Of a DNA stretch of 64,000 nt, positions 9,096 to 17,973 are shown in pieces. Where the stretch lies: NCBI GenBank assembly GCA_964628385.1, contig CAZVOD010000013.1, positions 1-64,000 on the forward strand. The letters run 5' to 3'. A model generated the notes under the pieces. The model did not search any database, had not been told where the DNA came from, and saw only the letters and a list, made by a program, of their open reading frames with translations. Every line of letters begins with the position of its first letter. Within the stretch, counting starts at the first letter, position 1. The position numbers and the translations under genes were made by a program. The stretch comes from JANQPA01 sp964628385. Its GTDB lineage: Bacteria > Bacteroidota > Bacteroidia > Chitinophagales > Saprospiraceae.

Positions 9096-9729
9096 CTTTA
9101 TTCCATTTGCATGGATTAACCCGGTATGCTGCCAGTCAGAAACTTATCGGGAAATCCAAAATTGCCCGGATAGCTAACTTTAGGAAGGAAAAAAGGAAGA
9201 GTTTAAAATAGAGAACTATAGGTACTTTATTTGCAAATTAGTTTTATTGATTATTAATACTTTTCTAATCTGCTTTTATTCAAATAGCTTTACCTTAAAT
9301 GGTGAAACTATATTTATAGCTTAAGTTTATCAAAAATCACAAAAAGGATTTTCTATTTCTCAAAATAAGAGAATATACTATCCACTGATTTATAAGAAAT
9401 AACATCTATGGTTTGTTTTTATAAAACCCAGACTTTTTATTAAGGTGCCGCCGGTAGCCACACTGTTTATATTTAAATGCCTTTTTGCTTAATTTTACTC
9501 TATTTTTCCTCTCACACTCCAATCCTTACTGCCTAAAAGCGTAAAGCTTTATCCTCAACAACTGAAATATACAAAAAGTATTCAAGACAAATATAGAGAA
9601 TTTTATCCGTACTAGCTACCTTCCTGATAGTTATGTTTTTACCCGTTCAACAAAATATAAAAGATTGTCACCTACAACCACACGGAAACCATCGCCCCAC
9701 AAATTTGTTTTGCTAATAAAATTTAGAAA
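9096..9729. other. Long AT-rich intergenic region between divergent holB and queD
   Basis: 634 bases with no convincing open reading frame, tRNA or structured RNA. It is strongly AT-rich and holds the upstream regions of both divergent genes. A GC-richer patch near 9445-9465 (GGTGCCGCCGGTAGCC) stands out but forms no obvious conserved structure. I saw no pterin-, preQ1- or THF-type riboswitch that I could defend. Confidence 0.6.
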
Positions 9730-10137
9730 ATGAGAGTTGCAGTATATAGAAAAGCCCATTTTAACGCCGCTCACCGATTGAATAATCCCAAGTGGTCTGC
9801 AGAGAAGAACAAAGAAATATTTGGTCTTTGTAACAATCCGAATTATCATGGCCATAACTATGATATGGAAGTGAAAGTTAGTGGAGAAGTAGATCCGGAA
9901 ACAGGCTACTTAATCGATTTAAAGGTTTTGAAGGATTTGATTAAGCATGAGGTGGAGGAGCGTTTTGATCACAAAAACCTAAATTTGGATACCAAAGAAT
10001 TCAAAGACCTCAATCCGACAGCCGAAAACATATGCTTCGTCATCTGGCAATTGCTAAGAAATAAGTTAGATGAGAAATATGACCTGGCTGTAAGGCTTTA
10101 TGAGACACCGCGAAATTACGTGGAGTATCCGGCCTGA
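9730..10137 (+). CDS. queD: 6-pyruvoyl-tetrahydropterin synthase / 6-carboxytetrahydropterin synthase family protein
   Basis: Converts 7,8-dihydroneopterin triphosphate either to 6-carboxytetrahydropterin (queuosine route) or to 6-pyruvoyltetrahydropterin. The 135-residue protein carries the zinc histidines (H15, H40, H42) and the catalytic cysteine C34 in the run C-N-N-P-N-Y-H-G-H-N-Y, plus FDHKNLN and the PTAENI glutamate. The C-N-N-P-N-x-H-G-H-N-Y spacing is close to eukaryotic PTPS rather than E. coli QueD, so the exact product is open; no queC, queE or folE is adjacent. Its last codons and stop lie inside one arm of a long inverted repeat (10124-10152), so the C-terminus may have been contributed by a repeat insertion. 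Confidence 0.85.
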   Translation: MRVAVYRKAHFNAAHRLNNPKWSAEKNKEIFGLCNNPNYHGHNYDMEVKVSGEVDPETGYLIDLKVLKDLIKHEVEERFDHKNLNLDTKEFKDLNPTAENICFVIWQLLRNKLDEKYDLAVRLYETPRNYVEYPA

Positions 10138-10360
10138 TCAACAGGCTTGTTCTGCAGGTATTAAAATAGGCTAAAATTGGTTCTTGGCTAAATCAGGCGC
10201 TGCCGCGTTCCCTCACTTGAATGCCCATAGGGCATTCACTTTACAGGATCGCTCGGTTATCTACTACACTGTGCCTTTTTTCAGTCGCTCAGCGCTGCTG
10301 AGCTCAGAAGAGAAGCCCACTCTTATTCGCGAAAAAGCCTGTTGATCAGGGCCGGAAACT
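10124..10360. repeat. Interspersed repeat-like element with approximately 28-bp terminal inverted arms
   Basis: The left arm 10124-10152 and right arm 10331-10360 are reverse complements except for two substitutions and one extra base; both contain the core TGATCAACAGGCTT in opposite orientation. The arms hold the stop codons of queD (plus) and of the T9SS gene (minus). The interior has a perfect hairpin, GAATGCCC-ATA-GGGCATTC (10219-10237), and a GC-rich block without ORFs. Parts of it, CTTGTT...AGGTATT.AAATAGG and CACTGTGC.TTTTT..., recur in diverged form at about 46601-46732, which suggests a dispersed family such as a MITE or an extragenic palindromic element. Confidence 0.6.
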
Positions 10361-11095
10361 ATATTTGCTCATTCTCATGGTCTTAATGGTATCATTCTCC
10401 CTATCGAGTAGCCGAACCAGATAAACACCCTGCGGAAGGTCATATACTTCGTAGCTAGCTCCGGTGTAAGATTTGAATAGCTTCACCCTTTGACCCAGCA
10501 TATTTCTGATCTCTACCTGATCGACTTTTGTATCATTAGAAATACGGAATTCATTAACGACCGGATTAGGATAGATGAAAACATCCTCCAGTTCTTCAGG
10601 AGAATAGGTATTAGTGGCTCCGCTCTTGACATTAGCCAGGAAACTTACACTCCCAATGATAGAATCCGGATTATTGACAGTTGAAAAATCCAGATGATAA
10701 TTACCAGTACCCTCCTGACCGTTGGAAATGATATAAAAAATCATTGTGTAAGTACTATCGGGCGGAAGCACCATTGGCTCAAACAAAGCGAGATCTTCAG
10801 CAATATTACTGTACACAATAGGCGTATAACAGCGGTTGTTATCGCACACTTGCGTTTCCCAGTTCTCCGGGGCAGCAACTGACACCCTATTCCATCTTAA
10901 AAAAAGCGTATCGGTAGTTGAGGTATTGGACACATCTACATACATTTCTTCTATTGATCCGGGGTCCGTAAGGTCCACCAAGAATTCCTGATCTACTTCT
11001 GAGACGGACAAGTTGAAACCCTGAGCATAAGAGAAAGTCAGGGAAACAGACAAAAACAGGATAGTATAAAACAGTTGGTGTACAGTTTTTTTCAT
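10346..11095 (-). CDS. Small secreted T9SS cargo protein
   Basis: A 249-residue exported protein. Residues 1-24 are a signal peptide (MKKTVHQLFYTILFLSVS, then FSYAQ). The middle (about 25-165) is beta-rich and resembles Ig-like modules that follow the pattern of a non-catalytic extracellular domain. From about residue 172 there is a T9SS type A sorting domain: IYPNPVVNEF, RNMLGQRV, and the final LPQGVYLVRL. The ATG at 11095 is used because it opens the signal peptide; an upstream in-frame start at 11170 adds 25 residues that do not look like an export signal. The protein ends with SFRP encoded inside the right arm of the 10124-10360 inverted repeat. Function is unknown. Confidence 0.72.
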   Translation of the reverse strand: MKKTVHQLFYTILFLSVSLTFSYAQGFNLSVSEVDQEFLVDLTDPGSIEEMYVDVSNTSTTDTLFLRWNRVSVAAPENWETQVCDNNRCYTPIVYSNIAEDLALFEPMVLPPDSTYTMIFYIISNGQEGTGNYHLDFSTVNNPDSIIGSVSFLANVKSGATNTYSPEELEDVFIYPNPVVNEFRISNDTKVDQVEIRNMLGQRVKLFKSYTGASYEVYDLPQGVYLVRLLDRENDTIKTMRMSKYSFRP

Positions 11096-11449
11096 ATATT
11101 CTCTTTTAATTGCAAGTACTCGGAAATACAGGAATTCGGACCTTTTGGTGTAGATGCTGTATTCAAACACTCATAAATATAAAATATATTTGTAAAGGTT
11201 GCCAGTGCCATCATCAGATATTATACCTTTTAGCAAAAATATAACTAAAAAGCCATCTCTTTTAAGTCCTATCTGCAAGAGCGTGAAAGTTATCTTACTG
11301 ATCCCTTAAAGAAAGTTTAAGTGCTAATAGCTGTCTTGAATAAGACACCGATACCGATTATAAGACTATAAATTTACCGAGGCATATTTGAAGGATGATT
11401 ATTTTTTTCCTTTTCACATTCATTAGATCCACCCTCAAAAATTGTTGAC
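11096..11449. other. AT-rich intergenic region between divergent genes
   Basis: 354 bases between a T9SS cargo gene (minus) and the flavoprotein gene (plus). On the minus strand TATTTTTG (plus 11234-11241) matches the -7 consensus TAnnTTTG and could drive the cargo gene with a leader of about 130 bases. On the plus strand CATATTTG near 11383-11390 is one base off the consensus and about 60 bases before the flavoprotein ATG. No coding signal is seen. Confidence 0.45.
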
Positions 11450-12802
11450 ATGCATATTGCAATTATAGGTAACGGCATAAGTGGTATTACAGCGGCGCGA
11501 TTCATTCGCAAGCTCAGTGATCACAAGATCACGGTGATCTCTGCCGAAACCGATTACTTTTTTTCCCGCACAGCGCTCATGTATATCTACATGGGTCATA
11601 TGCGTCTGGAGGATACCCGTCCCTATGAGCCCTGGTTTTGGGAACAAAATCGCATTGATTTGCTCAATGCTTATGTAGAAGAAATAGACTTTAAAAATAA
11701 AAAGCTGAGTATTAAAGAGGGCCAGGATGTGGTTTATGACAAACTCATTTTGGCCTTAGGTTCTGAGCCTAACAAATTCGGCTGGCCGGGCCAGGACCTC
11801 AACAAGGTAGGAGGCTTATATACACTCCAGGACCTGGAAGCCATGGAAGCGAACAGTGATGGCCTGAAAAGGGCTGTAATTGTTGGCGGTGGACTGATCG
11901 GTATAGAAATGGCAGAGATGTTTCACTCTCGCCATATCCCGGTTACTTTTTTGGTTAGAGAAAAAAGCTATTGGAATAATATTTTACCTCCGGAAGAGTC
12001 AGAAATGGTCAATCGGCATATTTACGAACATGGCTTTGACCTCAGGCTGGGAGAAGAACTTCAGGAGATCGTCGATGATGGCAGTGGTAATGCCTGTGCG
12101 GTAATCACCAAAAACAGTGCTGAGCGAATTGATTGTGGCTATGTAGGGCTTACGGCGGGCGTTCACCCTAATATTGGTTTTTTGAAAGATACAGAATTGG
12201 AAACTCAAAAGGGGATATTGGTAGACGAACACCTGCAAACCAACATTCCTGATGTTTATGCCATTGGCGATTGTGCACAACTGCGCGAGCCTCGTCCGGG
12301 TAGACGTCCCATCGAAGCCATCTGGTATACTGGCAGAATGATGGGAGAAAATGTAGCCTATAATGTTTGCGATCACGAGGTTCCTTATGATCCGGGAATC
12401 TGGTTTAACTCGGCAAAATTCCTGGATATTGAATACCAAGTATACGGTGATGTGCAGGCTCATCCGCCGGAGCACTATCAGTCTATTTACTGGGAGCACG
12501 AGGACGGCAAAAAAAGCATTCGGGTGGTTTATGATGAGGAGACGCTGGAAACAATCGGCTTTAACCTGATGGGCGTTCGCTACCGCCACGAGGTCTGTGA
12601 AAAGTGGTTAGCCAATCGTACCCACGTTGAAGAGGTGCTCACTAACCTGGGCATTGCCAATTTTGATCCCGAATTTTATAAAGAATACGAATCTAAGGTT
12701 ATTGACATTTATAACCAGCAAACGGGAAAAGAATTGAAGTTAAAAAGGCGCCGCAGTCTTACTGAAGCTATTAAATTCCTGAGGAGTTCTGTTACTCCAT
12801 AG
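11450..12802 (+). CDS. FAD-dependent NAD(P)H oxidoreductase (rubredoxin/nitrite reductase-like)
   Basis: A 450-residue pyridine nucleotide-disulfide-type flavoprotein. The N-terminal FAD motif is IGNGISGITAA; a second Rossmann motif VVGGGLIGIEMAEM binds NAD(P)H; YAIGDCAQ is the FAD ribityl motif. There is no CxxxxC redox disulfide, which points to one-electron acceptor reductases (NADH:rubredoxin or NirB-type) rather than disulfide reductases. The C-terminal 150 residues depart from these families: a WYTGRMMGENVA helix, FNSAKFLDIEYQVYG, and a basic tail KLKRRR. A polytopic 4Fe-4S membrane protein starts 92 bases downstream on the same strand, so the two probably form an electron-transfer unit: NAD(P)H to FAD to membrane Fe-S or the reverse. 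The electron acceptor is unknown. Confidence 0.75.
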   Translation: MHIAIIGNGISGITAARFIRKLSDHKITVISAETDYFFSRTALMYIYMGHMRLEDTRPYEPWFWEQNRIDLLNAYVEEIDFKNKKLSIKEGQDVVYDKLILALGSEPNKFGWPGQDLNKVGGLYTLQDLEAMEANSDGLKRAVIVGGGLIGIEMAEMFHSRHIPVTFLVREKSYWNNILPPEESEMVNRHIYEHGFDLRLGEELQEIVDDGSGNACAVITKNSAERIDCGYVGLTAGVHPNIGFLKDTELETQKGILVDEHLQTNIPDVYAIGDCAQLREPRPGRRPIEAIWYTGRMMGENVAYNVCDHEVPYDPGIWFNSAKFLDIEYQVYGDVQAHPPEHYQSIYWEHEDGKKSIRVVYDEETLETIGFNLMGVRYRHEVCEKWLANRTHVEEVLTNLGIANFDPEFYKEYESKVIDIYNQQTGKELKLKRRRSLTEAIKFLRSSVTP

Positions 12803-12894
12803 GTAATATCCTGGCCTGAATCTAACAACCTAATATTGTGGAGTAAAAAGCATACTTCGCAATTGTATTCATAAAACATAAAAATTATCAGATC

Positions 12895-14880
12895 ATGAAC
12901 TTGATCCAAAAAATAGGTGTCGGACTATTTATTCTTGCGCTGCTCATTTTTACTACTTTACTAGGTTTGGACAATTATGTACTTACTGAAGAAAGTATTA
13001 GCGCCAATGACAACCAGTATCACAAAAAAGAGATCCTTGCTGTCGCTCAGAAAGAGGACGTATTGGGAAAAACATATAGTTCGAGCTTTGCATTTACAGA
13101 CGCATTCAAAACAGTGCTAAAAAAAGCGCAACAATCATTAAACGAAAAAGCTAAAAACGAGGGAGTACCAGAGGGGGTCAATGAGTGGGATTATAAGCTG
13201 GGGAGCTGGCTGATCAAGGATTATGTCCTGTATACCACGAAGCATTCCAGCACCGGGCCGGTAGCGGGCAACCCGGTTTTATTTTTATTGCTTACTATTG
13301 GTTTGGGTATTGTGGGAGGCCTGCTATACATTTTACCCTTATTTAATCTCATTCCCGGGATCAAAAACAACCATATATATCAGAGCACTATCACCCGGGG
13401 TATTCCATTAACGGTGAGGAGTTTTTTTCTGGGAGCTACCATTGTTGGTGTACTCATTTATGGTTTTTATTATATGAGTAAAGCCTATTTTTGGCCGCTG
13501 GTATCCGCTTTGATCGCTCTTCTGATCATTGGGTTGGTATGGTTTGTAGAAAACCAGAAGAAGAAAACGCCTTCCCGATCTGCTTCAATGAGTGCTACAG
13601 CTTGGATTGGTTTATTTACAGGTATTTACCTGATCAGTTTTTACGTCCTGTTGTACTGGCAGCCCCAGCATATTACAAGCTGGATGCTCTTGTCTGACCC
13701 ATTGAGCCTTTCATTGAGCGGTAATGAAGCCAGCCAGTGGTTCTTGTATGGTTTGTTATACACTGTCATGGTTCTGGTGATGGGAATCAGAATGATGACC
13801 AAGTATATGCACAATAAATACCAGTTGATCAGAACCGGATCGGTCATGTTTTTTCAGCTGGCTTTTGCATTCCTGCTGCCTGAAATTCTGCTGCGATTAA
13901 ATTATCCGTATTACGACTTTAAAAATATCTGGCCACTTAACTATACCTTTTTCTTTGAATTGAACATTAACGATTTGATCGACAGCGGAGGCCTGGGTAT
14001 TTTCATGTTGGCATGGGGAATAGCTTTAGCGGTACTGGGCGTACCTATTATTACTTATTTTTATGGAAAACGCTGGTACTGCTCCTGGGTCTGTGGCTGT
14101 GGTGGCCTGGCCGAAACCTTGGGTGATCCCTACCGACAGCTTTCTGATAAAAGCCTGGCGGCATGGAAGTTTGAAAGATGGATCATTCATGGCGTTCTGG
14201 TCTTTGCCGTGATTATGACAATGGGCGTTCTTTACAGCTATTTACCCAATAACGATGTATGGTTCAACCAAAGCAACTTCCTGCTGCTGATGATGGCCTT
14301 ACTCATAGGAGCAATGGGGTACGCTTACTACAGATGGGCAAGTGGTACAGTAGATATCTCCAGACTTGGTATATACATTGGTATAGGAGTTACCTCCATA
14401 CTTGTACTAATATCCGGTTATCACTGGATAACAAATAGTAGTGACTTCCTCTTTCTCAGCAGCGAAGTTACTCGTAACTGGTATGGTTTCCTTATTGGCT
14501 CAGCGTTTGCCGGAGTAGTAGGCACGGGTTTTTACCCTTTGATGGGCAATAGAGTTTGGTGCCGCTTTGGGTGTCCACTAGCAGCCTACCTTGGATTGGT
14601 ACAGCGTTTTAAATCCAGATTCAGAATTACAACCAACGGTGGTCAGTGTATTTCCTGTGGTAATTGCTCTACCTACTGTGAAATGGGTATCGATGTACGC
14701 TGGTACGCACAACGAGGTCAGGACATCATACGCTCTTCATGCGTAGGATGCGGAATCTGTTCTGCAGTATGTCCGCGCGGCGTTCTAAGGTTGGAAAATA
14801 GCTCAGTAGATATCGATACCAGAGCTGATGAGCTACGGGCACTGCATATCAATAAGGATGGAATCCAACTCGTGCACTAG
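12895..14880 (+). CDS. Polytopic membrane 4Fe-4S ferredoxin, NapH/NosR/CcoG-like
   Basis: A 661-residue membrane protein with about ten or more hydrophobic helices. Residue 1-25 is a transmembrane anchor followed by a soluble, predicted extracytoplasmic segment (about 30-115). The core holds two membrane-flanking cysteine motifs typical of NapH/NosR proteins: WYCSWVCGCGG and WCRFGCPLAAYLG. The C-terminal domain has two 4Fe-4S ferredoxin motifs, CISCGNCSTYCE (fourth Cys followed by Glu, not Pro) and CVGCGICSAVCP. Such proteins move electrons between quinol and periplasmic or cytoplasmic partners. The preceding flavoprotein is the likely cytoplasmic partner. No nos, nap or cco genes are adjacent, so this is not simply a known nap/nos operon. 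Substrate and direction are unresolved. Confidence 0.8.
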   Translation: MNLIQKIGVGLFILALLIFTTLLGLDNYVLTEESISANDNQYHKKEILAVAQKEDVLGKTYSSSFAFTDAFKTVLKKAQQSLNEKAKNEGVPEGVNEWDYKLGSWLIKDYVLYTTKHSSTGPVAGNPVLFLLLTIGLGIVGGLLYILPLFNLIPGIKNNHIYQSTITRGIPLTVRSFFLGATIVGVLIYGFYYMSKAYFWPLVSALIALLIIGLVWFVENQKKKTPSRSASMSATAWIGLFTGIYLISFYVLLYWQPQHITSWMLLSDPLSLSLSGNEASQWFLYGLLYTVMVLVMGIRMMTKYMHNKYQLIRTGSVMFFQLAFAFLLPEILLRLNYPYYDFKNIWPLNYTFFFELNINDLIDSGGLGIFMLAWGIALAVLGVPIITYFYGKRWYCSWVCGCGGLAETLGDPYRQLSDKSLAAWKFERWIIHGVLVFAVIMTMGVLYSYLPNNDVWFNQSNFLLLMMALLIGAMGYAYYRWASGTVDISRLGIYIGIGVTSILVLISGYHWITNSSDFLFLSSEVTRNWYGFLIGSAFAGVVGTGFYPLMGNRVWCRFGCPLAAYLGLVQRFKSRFRITTNGGQCISCGNCSTYCEMGIDVRWYAQRGQDIIRSSCVGCGICSAVCPRGVLRLENSSVDIDTRADELRALHINKDGIQLVH

Positions 14881-14920
14881 TTGTTAGAAGCACCAATAAA
14901 TAATGAAACCACAGGAGCGT

Positions 14921-14972
14921 AACAGGCATGGAGGTGGATTCAGATGTAGCTGAATTCACCTCTTCACCTGTT
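14921..14972. terminator. Bidirectional terminator hairpin
   Basis: A two-part stem: outer AACAGG (14921-14926) with CCTGTT (14967-14972), and inner GAGGTGGATTCA (14931-14942) with TGAATTCACCTC (14951-14962), paired except for one G-T wobble. It lies between the converging membrane ferredoxin gene and the sigma factor gene. Confidence 0.65.
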
Positions 14973-15010
14973 AGACTTGTTTTGTGCTATCTTATCTTCG
15001 GTACTGTATA

Positions 15011-15646
15011 CTACTTCTTACGCTTACTATTGTCGAAGTAAGCACTTGCTCCAGGTTTCTGTAACATTTCGTACAACATCTCTTTTGCTCGGAACAGCTG
15101 CGCCTTCACAGTACCTAGAGGTATATCCAGTTCCTTGGCAATTTCATCGTAGCTTAATTCTTCAAAGAATCGCAATTGAATCATTAATCGATACTTCTCA
15201 CTCAACTGATTCACTACAACCCTGGCAATTTCCTTGCGCTGCTCGTAGATAATCTGTTCTTCAGGATTTCTACCACCTGCTTTGAGGTAGTCAGAATACT
15301 GTGTGTCGCCATCCGGCTCGAAAGTTTCGTCGATAGACATCGTCTGCAACCTCTTCTTACGGATGTGATCGATACAATTGTTAATCGCGATGCGGAACAG
15401 CCATGTGCTAAAAGCGTAGGTTGGCGAGTAACTTGACAACTTTCTGAAGGCCTTACTAAAGGCTTCCAGTGTCAAATCATCTGCATCATCTCTGTTGTGT
15501 ACCATTTTAAGAATGGTCTGGTGGATGTTACCACGGTAACGATCCATAAGCTGAGCGTAAGCTCTCTGATCCCCGCCTTTTGCGCGCTGGATCAACTGAT
15601 AGTCCTCGGGATTACGTTGTGCAAGGGGTGTCATTGCATTTACCAT
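15011..15646 (-). CDS. ECF-type RNA polymerase sigma factor
   Basis: A 211-residue sigma-70 family factor of the ECF group. Region 2 is clear (DADDLTLEAFSKAFRKL, FSTWLFRIAINNCIDHIRKK) and so is region 4 (LSYDEIAKELDIPLGTVKAQ, LFRAKEML). A linker of about 35 residues rich in Asp/Gly separates them. No anti-sigma factor gene is adjacent. It overlaps the end of the upstream glycosyltransferase gene by 7 bases, implying co-transcription. Highly similar stand-alone ECF factors are conserved across Bacteroidota and often behave as general rather than regulon-specific factors; that role is inferred. The C-terminal tail is basic (NSKRKK). Confidence 0.9.
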   Translation of the reverse strand: MVNAMTPLAQRNPEDYQLIQRAKGGDQRAYAQLMDRYRGNIHQTILKMVHNRDDADDLTLEAFSKAFRKLSSYSPTYAFSTWLFRIAINNCIDHIRKKRLQTMSIDETFEPDGDTQYSDYLKAGGRNPEEQIIYEQRKEIARVVVNQLSEKYRLMIQLRFFEELSYDEIAKELDIPLGTVKAQLFRAKEMLYEMLQKPGASAYFDNSKRKK

Positions 15647-16737
15647 TTATTCGTGTTACCAAAAATCATTGACAGTCCAAAAAATATATAATACGGGACG
15701 AAGGCAACATCTAAAATGGGAAACCAATAGATAAGATCTTTCTGCTCTAATCGCTTGAGTATAAACCACAGCAGTACTGTTGCGATTAATATTCTCAGGA
15801 AATAAGCAGCAAAAACTACAGTTACCCAATCATTGGAAAGCAGCATAGCAAACCCAATTACATAGTGTAAAAAGTGGCTGGCCGAAAAACCTCCAAGCAT
15901 CAATTGATGCGAAAGCTTATACTTCTTTCCAGTAGTAAGATGTCTAGATTTTTGATAGTAGAATTTTAGCCAGGAGCTCTTTGGAATGGAATAAACGAAA
16001 GTTTGCGGATCTAAAATAACTTTGATGTTGGAAAAACTTGCAGAAGCATTGACGAACAGATCATCGTCTCCGGAGGCAATATGTTCATGTGATTTAAATC
16101 CCCCTTGTCTTTTAAACAGAGACTTTTTGTAGATCAAATTTCTACCAACTCCCATGTATGGCTGGCCGAACAAAGCAAACGAAAAATATTGAATCGCTGC
16201 TATAACCGTTTCAAAACGAATGAAAGCATTTAACAGACCTTTTGATCTTTTGTATGGAGAAAAACCAAGACCAATCTCGATTTTTTCTCTCACCCTTGCT
16301 TGCATTCGATCTACCCATAGATGGTTAGTCGGATAACAATCTGCATCTGTTAGCAGTAACAACTCATGTGTGGATTTTTGAATACCCAGCTTAAGAGCTG
16401 CCTTTTTCCCATAATGTTTTTTCTCACGAATATTTACAATATGCAATATGGGATATTTTTTCTGAAATTGCAAAAGAATTTCATGTGTTTTATCAGAAGA
16501 ATTATCATCAACAATAACTACTTCATAATCAGGGTATTCTTGATTTAGTACGATAGGCAGAAATTTCTTCAGGTTTTCGGCTTCATTTCTGGCACAAATT
16601 ATAACAGATACGGAAGGCTTTTTATCACATATTTTTTTGGCTTCCCGATAAAAAGAAAGCCGGGAGAAGAGAATTATCCAGTAAAAAAGCTGAAGTATTG
16701 TGGCTGACAGGAAGACGATAAGAAGGAGTACACTCAT
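15640..16737 (-). CDS. Membrane-associated family 2 glycosyltransferase
   Basis: A 365-residue GT2 enzyme that transfers a sugar from a nucleotide-sugar donor, probably for surface glycan. An N-terminal transmembrane helix (about 3-25) precedes the GT-A domain with VVIVDDNSSD, LLTDADC (the DxD-like metal site) and SGDDDLF; Q-K-S-R-H resembles the Q-x-x-R-W motif with W replaced by H. Two or three C-terminal helices (about 275-360) resemble processive synthases. Its 3' end overlaps the sigma factor start by 7 bases. Substrate cannot be named. The same two-gene arrangement is common in the phylum but its significance is unknown. Confidence 0.87.
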   Translation of the reverse strand: MSVLLLIVFLSATILQLFYWIILFSRLSFYREAKKICDKKPSVSVIICARNEAENLKKFLPIVLNQEYPDYEVVIVDDNSSDKTHEILLQFQKKYPILHIVNIREKKHYGKKAALKLGIQKSTHELLLLTDADCYPTNHLWVDRMQARVREKIEIGLGFSPYKRSKGLLNAFIRFETVIAAIQYFSFALFGQPYMGVGRNLIYKKSLFKRQGGFKSHEHIASGDDDLFVNASASFSNIKVILDPQTFVYSIPKSSWLKFYYQKSRHLTTGKKYKLSHQLMLGGFSASHFLHYVIGFAMLLSNDWVTVVFAAYFLRILIATVLLWFILKRLEQKDLIYWFPILDVAFVPYYIFFGLSMIFGNTNKW

Positions 16738-16814
16738 GGTTTGGGTGGGAAACTTTGGATGGTAAAAATTAAAGTAAGTTGTTTGGACCGTTTTGAGGCT
16801 TTTGCTCTATCCCG

Positions 16815-17945
16815 TTAATTCTCTTTCAGAAATAATTCAGCCAGTTTTTTTTCTAATTTATCTCCTCGTAAGTCCTTATCAACGATGATACCGGAAGGGT
16901 CGATCAAAAAATTGCTGGGCATGGCATTCACGCCATATATCAACGCGGCATCATTTTGATTGCCTTTCAGGTCACTCACATTGACCCAAGGAAGTTTATC
17001 CTGATTTATTGCCTTTATCCATTCCTTTTTTTGCTGATCAAGAGAAACGCCAACAATTTCAAAACCGTAATCGCTATACTGCTTATACATCCTTACCATA
17101 TCGGGATTTTCAGCACGACAGGGCGCACAATTAGAAGCCCAAAACTCCAGAAGCGTGTACTGATCCTTGACTTTACTCAAGCGAATCGCATTGCCGGAAG
17201 TATCTGGCTGTGTAAAATCAGCCATAGGCTGGTCGAGGGAGACATCTTTATTTACCCTCAAAAACCGTTGGATATTTTCCCATTGTGGCGTCCCTTCAAA
17301 TCTGGTATCCAGCTTTTCAAGAAGCTCTCTGACCATTTTCTTATCCCATGTAGTGTTGTACAACTCTAGCGTATTGAGCGAAACATAAGAAGCGGGATAC
17401 CGCTCAAAAAAATCATAATATAAAGTCTGCTTTCTTGCTTCCAGCTGCTCCATTTCCTGCCTGAATCCCAACTTTTCCTCGTCGCTTAATTTCTTTCCAT
17501 TTCTCACCATATTCATAACCACTGCTGTCAGGCTATCGATTTGTTTTTCTGCTCGATCCTCCATAGCTCTGAGTACTGCTACCTCGTCTTCAGCCGAACA
17601 ACCTTCTACTTTTGCAGCTTTGAAATTGCTGGCAACGCCCGAAATCTTACTTACTCCCGGGCAAACATATAGCGATTTGAATGTGAACAATGGTCTGGTT
17701 TTGATAAATGCCAGCGAAGGATAGTCAATGATACCCTTGAATGAAAAAGTGTCATTTTGCACATAAGCGGAATCTACATCGATATTATTGATACTCAACA
17801 TCAACAGTGTGCTATCTTCAAAGCCACTGACCTTGCCGAGGAGTTGAAATTCGGATGCCTTATTTTTCGTTAAATGCTCTTTGGGCGCCTGTTGGCAGGC
17901 AACCAGAAAGGACATTAGTAGAATGCTCCAAAGCAATTTTTTCAT
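16815..17945 (-). CDS. TlpA-like thioredoxin-fold lipoprotein with DUF4369
   Basis: A 376-residue envelope thiol-disulfide protein. The ATG at 17945 opens a lipoprotein signal with lipobox LVAC; an upstream in-frame start at 18032 adds 29 residues inside lpxK and is rejected. After the lipobox come a DUF4369-type beta domain (about 35-130) and a helical linker rich in Glu/Lys (about 140-200). The C-terminal AhpC/TSA-thioredoxin domain starts at about 245, with the active site C-A-P-C in FWASNCAPCRAENP and a cis-Pro region NAMPSNFLID. Such proteins reduce or isomerise periplasmic disulfides. The gene begins 28 bases after the lpxK stop, so the two share a transcript, though a functional link is not implied. 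Confidence 0.88.
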   Translation of the reverse strand: MKKLLWSILLMSFLVACQQAPKEHLTKNKASEFQLLGKVSGFEDSTLLMLSINNIDVDSAYVQNDTFSFKGIIDYPSLAFIKTRPLFTFKSLYVCPGVSKISGVASNFKAAKVEGCSAEDEVAVLRAMEDRAEKQIDSLTAVVMNMVRNGKKLSDEEKLGFRQEMEQLEARKQTLYYDFFERYPASYVSLNTLELYNTTWDKKMVRELLEKLDTRFEGTPQWENIQRFLRVNKDVSLDQPMADFTQPDTSGNAIRLSKVKDQYTLLEFWASNCAPCRAENPDMVRMYKQYSDYGFEIVGVSLDQQKKEWIKAINQDKLPWVNVSDLKGNQNDAALIYGVNAMPSNFLIDPSGIIVDKDLRGDKLEKKLAELFLKEN

Positions 17946-17973
17946 AATCGATTTTTTTTTGGATAAGCTGCAT

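Noticed and set aside
9096..9729. Possible pterin or preQ1 riboswitch before queD
   Set aside because: Looked for a pseudoknotted or GC-paired aptamer; only AT-rich sequence and weak hairpins are present.
11999..12589. 196-codon frame opposite the flavoprotein gene
   Set aside because: Antisense to a conserved reading frame; no motifs.
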